Shown here piece by piece: positions 34,901-47,900 of a stretch of DNA of 64,000 nt. Both the position numbers and the translations under genes were made by a program. The DNA is from Trogon surrucura (Eukaryota; Chordata; Aves; Trogoniformes; Trogonidae): NCBI GenBank assembly GCA_020746105.1, contig CM036619.1, positions 12,934,238 to 12,998,237 of the forward strand. The letters are read 5' to 3'. Position 1 is the first letter of the stretch, and each line of letters begins with the position of its first letter. The notes beneath the pieces are model-generated. The model was not told the DNA's origin and made no database searches. It was given only the letters and a program-made list of their open reading frames with translations.

Positions 34901-37001
34901 GTGCCTCGCAGGCTGCCAGGCAGACCACGCCGAGGCTTCGGGGGGCATTTAGGGACCACCACTGCAGGCACTGCACCGGCACGTATAAAGAAGCCACTTG
35001 TGCCCTGTAAGCATTTGCAAAGGTGATGCGAAAATGAGAAGCCAAGACGAGCTGCAGTCAGAACTTAACACCTTCACAACAAGGTCATCCACTCTCTGCA
35101 GATGGAGATTCAGCCAGAAACAGGGGTAGGAGGGGAGAGGGCCTGTTTAGAAAAACACAAGTATATTTTCCTAAAATCAAGAGCTTCTGGGTAGCTGCTC
35201 TGACTCCTAACCTAGGAAGAGCAGACACAACAGCACTTCTCTGCAACAGACTGGTCTCTCAGTTTTCAAATGCAAGACTGCTCTCTGTCGGAGAAGCCCT
35301 GCCTGCTGTTCACATCCTATGAAAACCCTATCAGCAATTGGTAATTTTCCAGTATCAGCAGGACAGTGGTACCACTAGCTGGGAGGTAAAAACCTGTTTA
35401 CGAAAAAAGTAACAGTTTGGTTCTGTATCCTAAGAAAGCATTATCTAGATTTTTCCCTTGATAAAAACAGCAGCTGTCATGCCCAACTCAGAGCAAGGAC
35501 TAAAAACAATTCTTCTACATGGGAAGTTGTTGGGGTTTTTTTCCCCCCTAATTGCAGGCTACAAGGTTTCTTTCCATAATATGCAGCTATTTATATGAAT
35601 TATACTAGTTACAACAAAGAAGAGCATATCACTTCGGAGTAATGGCACACCTGGTTCAGAGAAGGGATTGAGTGCCCTGCAGACATCTCTCTGCTGCGGG
35701 GAAAAAGGGTCCATCACACACATACAGGCACCTCAGGCCCACAGAGTTCCTTTTCAGCAAATCAGCACTTTCTATCCAGGATTTCTTGTAAAAATCTCCC
35801 AGCCAGTTTCAATTTTGCTGGTCTAAAGTGCAGATTTGCACCAAGTGTGCAGAGAAGGTGTCTGTACGCAACTTCACAAAAGCATCTTCTTCAGCACAAG
35901 CTGAACAACCCGGGTCTCCCACTCACAAGCTGAGGTTGACTCGGGCACCTCATGCATTTATGCAGCCTCCTCAGTATATTTTGTAGCCAAGGTCAAGTTC
36001 CACGCTGCTGCCGGCTTTGCACGGGGCAGGCTGTCTTTGCCCCGTTCATCTCACTTAAAAAAAGCTTAGTGACATCATCAAGAGCTGCTGGCACCATCAA
36101 CACAATCAGCAGGCTGGACACAATAAATCCATTATTTCAATGCACTTCAAGTCCAATCTCCAGACCATCTTGTCCAAAGGAACTGGCTCTATTTTATTTT
36201 ATTTTGCCTCACTCATACCCCATGGAACCTTTACACCTCCTGTACAGCGAGCCTGAAGACAAACGCACAGAGCTCTTCAATTATAGATCCTGCCATCTGT
36301 TTAATAATGGATTTGAGATGCATCTACTCTGAAGAGTGGAGATGAAAATGCAGGATCTCCTTCCCCCTTGTGAAACATTATCACACGTGTGTCACCATGG
36401 ATAAACCTTCAGTTTTGTCACCGACATCTATTCAGTCCCCTCAGGATATACTTTGCATAATTGTAAAATCAGCTCTCTAGGAAGCCGGCAAAAAATGTTA
36501 GTCTAGTGAAGCATATGAGCCAACATAATCAGATTTGTTAGCCACAGAAACTAATACTTTAGAAACTGCTGTATGAAAATTCATCTAATAATTCCTTATA
36601 GGACTGCCTTGGAAGCAAGTGCCAAGGAAAAGAGCTTTCTTTTGTAATTCACAAGGTCAGAAGTACAGAGACAGCCTAGACAAACTGACAGATGGGATCA
36701 GTGCAGAGCAAGACATGCAAGGAATGCTACAAAACTGAGCTCTGGTTTTCCAAATACAAATCCCAAATCTATTTCTGAATCAAATGGCTACACTAGCACT
36801 ATCAAGACTTGCTGGGTATCTGAGAGAGTAGCAGGTTCAAGAGAAAAAAGACAAAAAGACACACACAAAAAAAGCAAGCTATCCCTTACATCCTTTGCAG
36901 GGAAAAGAAAAAAAATCAACAAATAAGCAACTGTGAGAAATTAGACTGCTGTATACAGAAAGATATTGGGAGAAAACATGGGTAACCTGTGCACCTCTTT
37001 T
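31997..37001. other. Intergenic, nothing recognised
   Basis: About 5 kb. T-rich homopolymer tracts lie near 34,396-34,422. No supported gene. Confidence 0.5.
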
Positions 37002-37453
37002 CATAGAATCATAGAATGCCAGAGGTTGGAAGGGACCTCTAGAGATCATCTAGTCCAACCCCCTGCCAGAGCAGGATCCCCTAGGGCAGCCACACAGGAA
37101 CGTGTCCAGGTGGGTTTTGGAAGTCTCCAGAGAAGGAGACTCCACAACCTCTCTGAGCAGCCTGTGCCAGTGCTCTGTCACCCTCACAGTAAAGAAGTTT
37201 CTCCTCATGTTGAGGTGGAACTTCCTATGTTCTAACTTAAACCCATTATTTCTTGTTCTAGCGGGCACCACTGAGAAGAGATTGTCTCCTTCCCCTTGAC
37301 ACCCATCCTTCAGATATAAATATACGTTAATAAGGTCCCCCCTCAGCCGTCTCCTTTCAAGACTAAACAGTCCCAGTTCTCTCAGTCTCTCTTCACAGGA
37401 GAAATGTTCAAGTCCCTTAATCATCCTCATAGCTCTCACAGTTCTGCCTGACA
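37002..37453 (-). mobile_element. CR1 LINE 3' end, younger subfamily
   Basis: CATAGAATCATAGAATGCC, then GGTTGGAAGGGACCTCTAGA and AGAGCAGGATCCCCTAGG. The reverse-complement ORF2 C-terminus is readable ([36 protein letters not shown]). The insertion lies about 1.3 kb beyond the predicted FAM91A1 poly(A) site. Confidence 0.92.
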
Positions 37454-38755
37454 TGGAACAATAGTTTTCTTCGAGTGGTTGAGAGGGTAAAGGGGAAAGC
37501 AAAGGATGAAGAGCAGGAGATACAGGCATAGACTCATAATGTAAACAGACAACTACACAGATTAGGTCTCCATTAATTTCCAGGAACCCACAATCAGTAT
37601 TCCTTAAAGCCATCATAAACTAATGCCTTCTACTCGCACTGTGATACTTTTGATTCACTTTTGTGGAGCCATGCACAATCACCCAACAGAGGACTCGGGG
37701 ATACAAGGCGTTACCGGCAAACCCTAAAGCCTGTGCTACTGAAGACAGCGATTCAGGTTGGCACGACCTGAGCACATCAGGCACCACCACTCAGCTCCAC
37801 GTGCAAAGATGGAACCCTGAGCTGCGTAGCTCGTCACAGCCCCAGAGAAAGGACGTTATGTTCCCGAGCCCAGCTCAATTCCTAAAGCCTGTCCAGTCTC
37901 AGCTCATCAGAACACCCATTTCCAAAAGGCATCTTATACCAAGTAGTTCCTACACAAATGATCTTGATTATCAAAGTCACCCAGAGCCCTCTTCAAGAAG
38001 CTTTAAAAACCTTGGCTTTGTTACAGGGGATGGGGAGGAGGATTAATATTAGCTTCAAGTGCTGAACAAGAAAACCAGATACATTTCATCTCTGGTCCAA
38101 ATCACAATGTCAAAACCTTACAGGCATGCATTTGGAGTATTCAAGTGAAACAAAAGGACTTGGGGTTAAAGAGAAAAAGAAAACTAAAATAAAGGTAGTT
38201 ACATACACATTCTCAAGAAAAATCAAGATAGAATAAAGGAAGGTTTAAACCAAAGAAGGAGGTTATGAGGTTTCTTTCACCAGTTAGGTCTGCATTTCTT
38301 TTTTATATCGCACTCAGTCAGACTCCCCGTAGTTATGCCACTAAGATAAATCCTCAGCTTGAATTACTTTAAAGAAATAAATGAATAACAATTTTGGTCT
38401 CATTTCTTCCAGTTTCCTTGTCAAAAATGTTTTTATACGAAGAAAATGGATAAAGACACCACATGCCCAAGTGCCCTCAGATACCCCGTATCAAACACTA
38501 CAGGCACAGATGGCGGCTGAAGGAGATGGAGCCTGCACCAACCTCTTCTACTTTCCTTTCTTCTGACAAGGTAAGCACATGGTATGGAAGACTACACTAA
38601 GATAAGGGGTTTCCATCGACAAAAGTGCATTTCTGCAGAGTTGCACACCTTACGGAAAAAGATACTTTGACAACATTCGGTAGTCTTGAGCACTGCAGTG
38701 ACACAAGTGCTGCTCCCAAGAAGAAAACTACTGCATGTGAAGGATTCTGCACAAA
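37454..38755. other. Downstream flank of FAM91A1, nothing recognised
   Basis: No gene or repeat recognised between the CR1 and the predicted end of FAM91A1. Confidence 0.45.
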
Positions 38756-41754
38756 GTTTGACCTACACCACAGTTTATTTGTAAACATTTGTTACATGTG
38801 CCAATAATTTAACTGAACACAGACTTTGTACAATTCAATGTATAATATTAACAACGTCACACCAGAAGAGTGTAACTTTACTCAGTTACAGTCGTACTTT
38901 AAAACCTCCAAAATACAAACCATTTGGAACATTGAACAAGAAAAAGGAAAATCTGAGAAAAACGAGGGGGGGAGGGGAAACAACTGAAAAAATAAGTCAT
39001 GATGAAAAACCTGGAAACAAAACATAACACACTTTCTAGCTGGCTCCTGAACATCTTCAGGTACAGCCATCTAGACTAAATACTGTCTGGGCTGTGTCAG
39101 AGCACAAAGCCAACCTCTCTTCTGCAAGTTAAAAATCTTGCAGAAGACATAAACTCAAAAGAGTGTTGCAATGCATGATGCATGTGATTTTCCCCACTGT
39201 CAATGAAACTACCTGAAGAAAAGAAATTTATTTAATTTGTCTTTATTTGCAATACAATATAAAATAGATTCTTTTGGTACGAGATCTTTGAGATCTTATT
39301 TTATACAACATATTTAAAACAAAAATCACATACTTTGAGAAAAGCCTCTGGACCATCCCAAGCACTGGAGCTGTAGTTGAGTTTCAGGTATTTTATGAAC
39401 TTCTTTGGTTGCAATCTATTCAGTAAACTTCAGATACGCAGACTTGAACACTGAAGCTCCTAAACTAGCGTTGAAGCACTCTAATTAGAGTGGCTTGTGT
39501 TCTAAAGAAAAATGCAACGTATCTGGAATTCTCACCATTAACTGTAAGATTTATGGATATTAAACGACTCTGAAGAGCAGGCTACTTTGATTTAGAAACT
39601 TTAGACGACCTAATAACAAAGGGTATTTATTCTTCACTTAACACTGAAGAATATACATTGAGAATAAGAAATTTTCATCCATTTTCAAACTTCTGTACAA
39701 CTTGCACTATCATCATTTTACATACTAATACAGACAGTGCATGGCAAAATTTGATACAATACGCCAGACTAGCTCATCTACTGCAGCTCACCGTAGCACT
39801 TAAAGTAATATCAATAGTACTGGAAGTGTAAGCCATCACCTACTGCTTAGTTCCTCTACAGTGCTATTTATCTATTCATCTTCACATAACAATTCTCACA
39901 GTAAACATCTCCTCTGCCATTTCTAGCAGACTGACGTCTAATTCCTCTTTCATTTCCTTTAAAGGAAGTAAGGCAACTTAAAAAAAAAACCAAAAAAACT
40001 CAATGGTGAGTATGCATGGCCAGCACAAAATTCACTGTAGTGTTAAGTGATCAGTTTGTATAGTTAATAAAACTCTAAAATATGCAGAATACTAAGTTCA
40101 GCTGCTGCTGGTAAAATACAAAAACAAGACAAATGTAAGAAAGCAGCACTGAGCAAACTGAAGTACTACAGACTTCCAGTTTCTTAGAGCACAAGTCCTA
40201 CACTTCGACTTCAGGAGTATAAATAAAGCAAAGGGGGAGAAAAAAAAACAAAACCAAAACAGTAACAGCATGGAATTTTCACAGTTGTAACTGAATCCTG
40301 TCATGGTATGTTTGTCCTTCTCAAACTTCTGCCACGTTTTTCCTTACAGCCTTACAGAACAGGACACAAATCCAAATGCTGCCTTTTTTTCTCCTTGCTG
40401 TTACCCAGCATCAGCTACATCACAGATTCTTGGTCCATTGCATATTGCAGGCTAGTAAAGACAGGATGGTTAAGTCTCATTTTTAATTATGACTATTTAA
40501 AACAAGGGAGTTGCAGCAAAGAAGTGAGTTGGCAGAGTAGTTTGGACAGCTGGGTCTTAACATTTTACATTTCTTGTCCTCATGTGCTAAACGGGATAGA
40601 CTTTTTTTAGGCTGGCAAAAGAAGTTGTTGACACCTAATATAAACAAAGCAAAATCATGCTATGGAAAACCATCCCCTACAAATAAAGGCAGAACATGAT
40701 TTCAGATGAAACAGCTCACTGTTAATGTTTGACATAATCAGCAGCTAATGCCTCAAAGAAAACTCAGAAAAGCCTCTGCCTGCGTATCCTCTGCTGTTCT
40801 CTTCCTTTGCTAATGACTGTCTTGTTTTTTCACAAGAGCTTTGCTCTTTCAAATACTAATTGACAGGACAAATGTACTTATCTAACTTAAACTCAACTGT
40901 TGCCATCGGGAGTTCTCCCACAGCAATCACCACCAGCCTCAAGTAACAAGGAGGGACTAACTCCCGGCGTGACCAAATTTCAGACACTCCTGGTTTCCTG
41001 CAAAGAGTCAAGTTGAATCCCTTATGACAAAGAACCCCATGAACAGAGCCTACCACTCGGGCCCTTCCGTAATTCTACATTCCCACCAAATTGTGCCAGA
41101 GGTGAAAGTGCATCACTCATCTTCAAAGCGGCCTTAAGTCATCAGCAGGCCTTCGAGTCTGCACTAACTCAGCCTCCCATAAACATCGAATCTCTTTCCA
41201 CTCTACTGATTTGTCAAGGCCCCACTGTCAATCTGAACTACAGAATTTGACAATTATTAATGCCCCATATCACCATGTTGTTTGTTTTTTTTTAAACGGT
41301 ATCACTGAGCTTTCAGAGGAAGAGCCAAATCTCTTGTCTTTATACAGAAAGATTTCCAGTAATACAGTACAAAACTAAACAGAATTTATGTCTGAGTAAC
41401 TAACATAGAAAACTACTATTGCAATACTGTGGTGACAGCATAAAAATTTAACAATCATCAGAAAGCCTAGAAAGGGCATGTTTAGTTATAAAAGAAAGAT
41501 TGTCTCCAGATAAAAATAGTGCTGACAGCTAAAAAGCTCTCTGTTGCAGCAAGATATGCAGTAATGAGTAACAAGTTCTAGACGGTTTAAGCACTTCCCC
41601 AATACTGCAACACAACACAGGTTTGTAACACAACTTTTGCACGGGTTATGCTGCAGCAGCAGGTCGCTTCTTAGTGGCTGGCACTGGGAATTAACCATAA
41701 TAGAAGAAAGGCATTTAGTGATCAATGCATGAGAATCCCTATTTGACCTGCTCC
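38756..41754 (-). other. FAM91A1: Predicted FAM91A1 3' UTR
   Basis: Runs from the stop codon (41,755-41,757) leftwards for about 3 kb to just past an AATAAA on the minus strand at 38,774-38,779. The composition is A/T-rich, with no interspersed repeat and no coding signal. Two further AATAAA words at 39,227-39,232 and 39,242-39,247 could give a shorter form about 2.5 kb long. The end point is inferred from the signals, not observed. Confidence 0.5.
38774..38779 (-). terminator. FAM91A1: Putative distal poly(A) signal of FAM91A1
   Basis: AATAAA on the minus strand, followed by CTGTGGTGTAGGTC, a short GT-rich stretch. Alternative signals lie at 39,227-39,232 and 39,242-39,247. Confidence 0.4.
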
Positions 41755-41931
41755 TTAGGCGTGGTTGAAAAGAACTGAGGAAGGTGACCACCCGTTCCAT
41801 TCCGACAAGACGCCTTCTTTGAACATGAGATTCTTGGCAGGAAGCGGAACGCCCATATCTGCCGAGAGAGGCTGCAAAAGCGAACTTGAAGAGCCAGCAT
41901 CATGGAGCTGATCCAGTGTCGAAATACCTTC
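41755..41931 (-). CDS. FAM91A1: FAM91A1 last coding exon, window residues 635-692 and stop
   Basis: [20 protein letters not shown] through VLFNHA, then TAA at 41,757-41,755. Acceptor TTTCAG. The conserved MGVPLPAKN and [10 protein letters not shown] blocks confirm the frame; the last few residues are not conserved with the mammalian tail as I recall it. Confidence 0.95.
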   Translation of the reverse strand, partial: EGISTLDQLHDAGSSSSLLQPLSADMGVPLPAKNLMFKEGVLSEWNGWSPSSVLFNHA

Positions 41932-44900
41932 CTGAAAGCAAAGGGAAGAACAAAAAATACAGCGTGTTAAAAAAGACTAACAATGAAGGATTTAACTGGT
42001 ACAATATGACAGGTTAATCTCATCTGCAAATACACTTTAGTCTTTCTGAAATGTGCTATTTTAATCTGATAAACACCAAATCATTATGGAACTAAAACCA
42101 GACTAAACGAATAGAAGCATGAAATAAGCACACAGTTGCTTCAGCTACATCTCCACATACATTATTTGGCTTCCAAGAAACCTTCATGGAAGCCCGAGGC
42201 TTAAAATTGAAGGAAAGACCTAGAAAAATTAACGTAAAGCTCGAAAATCTTGAGGATAACAATTGCACTGCTATTTATCCCATACTGTGCTAAGAGGTAA
42301 ATGTACATTTGGAGGCATTGACTGGATCATATTTTGAGTAGTTTTATTGCCGAGAAGTTTGGGAGGTTTTCATCTTAAAAAAAAAAAAAAAAAAATCACT
42401 TCAGCACCTTTTTTTTTTTTTTTTTTTTCCTCTCTCCGTGATCATGATCAAGAAAAGCGTCTCTTAGAGATAATATCTGAGAGATTAGGACAGATATCAC
42501 TTAGGACTGACAGATGGTTTCAAGGGTTCAAATCTACTGAGAATCTCCAAAAATTCTCACAAGGAGGCAGTTACAGGATCACAGTATCCATAAAACTAAC
42601 TGGGTAAGTAACCTGCAAGTTCCTTACCTTACTGAAAAGAGAATTTTAGAGAAATGTGTCTTAAAACAAGCAGCCATGGAGATTCTATGTTACACGTGGA
42701 CACGCCTTGCTAGCATACACTTCCATGTAGCACGCTGCAAACCTGGCACTCCTTGCCTGCTACACAAGACCCCTATGCTCTATCTGTGCTCTTAAAATCC
42801 TCCCACAGTATCAATTTTACATATTTATACTCATTTGACATCAATTTCTAGAGGATTTTAAAACAAGTGTAAAAAGTAACTGATACGAGATACACATTAA
42901 TGTATTTTTCTTTTTTCTTAAGGGAACACAGTTGAGTTGAGACACGGATAAAATCTCAAAAGATTAGCAAATCCACGGTTTGCATAAATGTTCCTAACAT
43001 ATCTAAGAAGCAATCAAGTAACCAGCAGAGTAGGCTGTGTAGGAATGAAGAACAATTTTGATGTACAAGCCCCATTAAAAAAATAACAGTGAAAGCAATT
43101 ACACTCAAGGTGTCTCTTAACTTCTGTGGTTGCAAGTACTAAATAATGCTAGAAAAGGGATCGGGAAATACTCATTCTTTGCTACCAGTAGAATTTGAGG
43201 TTGATAGTGCTCTTACACAGCTACCATTTAAAGAAAAAGCAAATAAACCATGTTTCCGTATACACAAGAATGGCAAGCAGGAGGGCAAAAAGGGACGACA
43301 AACCATACAAGATGACTTATATCTGGATCATCGCTCCTTACCTGGAATGAATGAACGAAATTAAGGACCTGAAGAGACAGCTTTCTACTGGAATGTAAGA
43401 GCTTTTGAAGGCTGTCAAAAACAAAGGAAAAGAAGCTATGTCCAGGGTTTGCAAGTTTTTAACTAATAAAGTATCACCATAACACCTTGCTCACAAGTAA
43501 CTCCAGTAGTTTCTAACACATGCCAAGGTTAAAAGCTTTCTCACAGAAAGCTTGATAATATTGTCATCAATGAAGAGGTGCTCAACTCATCTGCTTTGAG
43601 TGTAGTTAGTTAAATATTACTTTCCTCCTCATTTACATCATACTGAAGTGAAACTATTGCAATTGAAAAAAGTTATTTTTTGATAAAATATTGACATATT
43701 AGACTTTAGCATGTTGCATTCTCATCTAGGGCAGTCTGGTAACATGGCTTTTAAGAAGCAGATTAGTGGCACACTGTAAAAAAGCAGGTCAACTGCTGTA
43801 AGAAAATCCTTAGCCCATGTTGTCAAGTAGACTTATTTTTGGTCTACAGAACAATGCCCTCGAAAAGTAAACACCAAAAACCCCCACCCAAAACCAAACC
43901 AATGGTTACCCAGTTGTAGGTGTCATGTTTTGTAGAGGCTCCTAACAGCATATACAACCTGTAGCTGATAAATTACAGCTCACCTTTCTTTTCTACATAA
44001 TCCATGAGTGGCAATTTTTCTGCAGACCTTCTGATTCAAGTCAGAGCTGAAGAGTGGAATGCCGAAGCATAATTCCAGGGGAACCCATTCCAGTTCTGTT
44101 GTGGGAGCTACAGAAAGAAAACCAAGAGACAATCAAATTTTAAGAAAAGACAAAGCAGCAATACTGATCTCTGACCCAGTTCTTAGATCAGGACCTACCA
44201 GACAATTTTTTAAGACAGTTTATCTACCAAGCTGCTCAAAGATTTAAGGGATCTGAATTTTAAGGAGGAAGGACAGTTAAGCATTGCACTTGCCTCAAAC
44301 CATAATCAAGGAATGCGTTCAGATCCTTAAAAACAAGATATCTCAATGGACTGAAAATATTTAGTATAAGCCATTTGTCATGGGTTTACCTTCAAGGCTT
44401 TGCTTGACTACAGAATCCACGGAGGTTTCTTCTATTACCATCTCAAATGATTCTGTGCTTCCATTTACATCAGATCCTGATGCCAGCTCAGCCTCTCCTA
44501 AAGGTAAAGTAATTGTTACATAAACAAGCAGATGAATATACACTTAGTTATCACCTGATGTAAAGAACATGACACAACCTTTGCCCAAAGACCATACAGC
44601 TATAAAACTGGAGGAAGGGCTAGGGAGAAACACAGGGCCTGACTCACTTTAAGATCAAAGATTCATCAAAGGATCCTCAACACACTTATGAAAGATCAGG
44701 TTCTGGCATATAAAAAGTGACACAATTTACTTTTAGTATTTTGAAATTTTTTTTTCTGTTGACTGTTCTAGTCCAATGATTTTTAGTCTGTATTTGCTAT
44801 TTCTGATCTAGTCAGAGAGAAGAATTAGGATGTAAGCCTACTGCCAATAGACTTACACTCAAAATGAGTTTCTATGTGTAGTATTTTATAAAGTTCCAAA

Positions 44901-47900
44901 TTAAAGATTTTCATCCTTTGTTAAAGTGATTATGTGCAAAATTAAGGCAACACAGTCAAAAAAGACAGCTATCAGAAACCAACCTCTTCCATCAGAAGCA
45001 TCGCTCAGCTTTCTGTTAGCGTGCCGACTTGAAGGATTCAACATAGTGACGTAGCCACAAAAGTGCTGCAAGTCCACTTTGTTTCTCAGTATTTTCAAAG
45101 CTGTATGAATGCCCATGTTCACACGAGAGAAATCTAGTAGAAAACAACACATATTGCAGCTTACTGTACAAGAACTCTCCTCCATAACCACATAGTTCAT
45201 CTCTAGGGCAGGCTAAGTTTTTTTATCTGGATTTTCCCCTCTTGTAATGCTCCACCCTAGTGATCACACTGGCAGATCTGGGATAACACACAAGTGAGCA
45301 CAGTCTTCCCACACCAAGTGCTAATTGATATTTCACAGTATAGTAAAAGAGCTAAGGAGAAACAAAAATGCAAACAGAAGATGGTCTCTCCCTCTGACAC
45401 ACAGACACACACAGACAGCAGAGATGGCTTGCCATTCAGCTAGGAATCACATGTCCAGCTCTGAAACACTGCTGGTGTCTTTTATGGCAAATACAATGCA
45501 AAATACATGTTTCCACATATTTGAAATTCTGAAGAATTAGAATGCAGTATTAGAGTTTAACCAAGAGTTTCAACATTGAGTTGCTCACGCTAGCAGCTAG
45601 AGATTCTGCCTTCCAGATTTTTCACCTAGTGTCAAGTAAGAGACAGCCCAGACAGAGCGATTATAAAACTAACTCATTTTGAACCTAGTAAAAACTAAAT
45701 TAGGAAACTAGCTTTACTTCTAGTTGGTCCAGATATTTCTAAGAGTTAGCTTAGATAATTTTAGATTTTATACTTGGAAATTCATACATTTATGACAGCT
45801 CAGTTGAGAAGGCTATGGCCTCAGCTAAGCAAAGTTTGTGTTCTGCTCACAAAGTAATATTTCAGAACATGTTAATTCCTGCCTTTCAGAATCAGTTAAG
45901 CTGGGCAGTCTTGGAAGAAATAGATTTTGCTAGCAAAGCTGTTCTTGGGTAAAAAATTCCATAGTATTTCCTAGTGCTACTAATCAAGGTAAGTTTGTTT
46001 AGTTTTGGTCCCACCTATCTTTCACTTAAGAGATGCTAAACAGAATACACAGAAGATTTATTTACACAGTTAATAAATATTCTAGTTAATAAGCAAGTAC
46101 ACACAAAGAAAGATCCAGAGGTCTTTATGGAAGTTACTTCTTTACACCTGTGCCAGGAGAAAAGACAGGTGAGAAAACACATTTGAATTAGGACAAAAAC
46201 AGAAAGGAGAAGATCATATCTCTAAGCTCAGAAGAGACTTGTCAACCATTTAAATAATCTTTCAATTTTCTCATCTAACTTGACTTTTAAGTCCAAGAAA
46301 ATTTGTATTAAAAGGATTATTGCAACCTTACTACACAAGGTAACGTGCAAGAAAAATACAGTGGTGTAGATATCACATTAAAGATAGTCAGTTACCTCCT
46401 TGTTGCTCAGCTTCATCAAATGGGAAAGGTACGTGCACAATTTCTCCCATTCCATGCATGCCATGGCCCTGAACATCAAGACATTTAATTAGGAACAGAA
46501 AAATATACTCATATATATACACTTATATTAGTCCTACTTGTGCTCTCTTTTAAGGAGAACCAGTCAAATCAGCAGACTGATATTTATACACTGAAATTCT
46601 TGTTTAGTTGAAGCAATCAAATAAAATACCCCACTCTTCCCCTTAAAATGCATGTGAATAAACAGAATTAAAAACTTCACTGAAGAGGGGTAATTCTTCT
46701 CTCATGTTACTGGTTACAATCAGATTTCCTAATCACTGACCACTTCTGGAGCAAAATGGAGTTTCCACCACTAAGTACAGAACATTTTTCAGCAGACAAG
46801 GCTGGCACAAGTGGGCCTCTTAGAATGTGCAATTTTATGTTTGTCTCCATTGCAAAGAGCATGTTTTGCTCTAACTGTAAGAGCTAAACACCAAGCACCC
46901 TGAAAAAGGACATTTCTGGATTAACAGTTCTTACTTCTCACAGCTACCTTATCCCACTGCTGTCTAAAAAGGTTGTGGGCTCTTCGCTTTAATTCCAGTT
47001 TTCCACATCCCCAACACTCTCATAAATCCACATCTCATTTTTAACTAGCAAAACTCTGTTATGTCTGCCCATAATACAATAATACATACATAATATGCAT
47101 TCAGTTCAAAGCTCATGTCTTGACCATCCCTGAATCATAGCAGCACTGGCCACAGCAGCTGAGAGTATTTTTCAGCAAAAAAAGCGTAGCTCTCCTACAT
47201 TGTTAACGTCCTCTACCATGTATGCATGTTTTCATCATCTACACAGAGCGCTCTGTACCTGAATCAGAACAGCAGAATGCGTCAAAGCATCATTCAACAT
47301 CGTGAGCACATTTGAAGTAGGAACTACTCCTGGGTCATGACCCCAAGATGTTATTAGTAAGCGATCATAAGCCTAGAAGAGAGAAATTAAAGAGTATTTA
47401 TGGTAGTAAAGGAGTATCCAAGCACATAAAGTGAAATATAAAAGTTAGGCATTAGCATATTGTTGCAATCAGGAAGTTACCACAAGTAACTACAACTCTG
47501 CAGTGTTATATTTTGTAGCAAGAATCACGTTCCTGTTCATATTCCTGGTAAAGACAGAAGTTTGACAATCTCAAAGTTAAGACTCTATTTTGAACAGGAG
47601 ATATCTGTCACCAATTCCTGCAGAGCTATGTGGTCATCGCAGCAGCCTCTTAACAAATAGGAGATTCAAGTAATTCCAGATAAATTTAAAAGCAAAAATA
47701 TAAGCTAGGTAAACTACCACTGTCAGAGAACAAAATATATATCAATCTCTAAAATATCTATCCAAGGGGACAGGGGGACGAGAACAACAACTAGGAAATA
47801 ATTTCCTAGTCCCTCAGTTTTCAAGACTAAATTGCCCTTCATCTGCATAAAATTTCTAGAAACATCTCGATAGTTCCCCAAGAAAACACCACTGCAACAC

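Noticed and set aside
42524-42534. GGGTTCAAATC, similar to a tRNA B box
   Set aside because: There is no A box at the right distance and the flanks do not fold into a cloverleaf.
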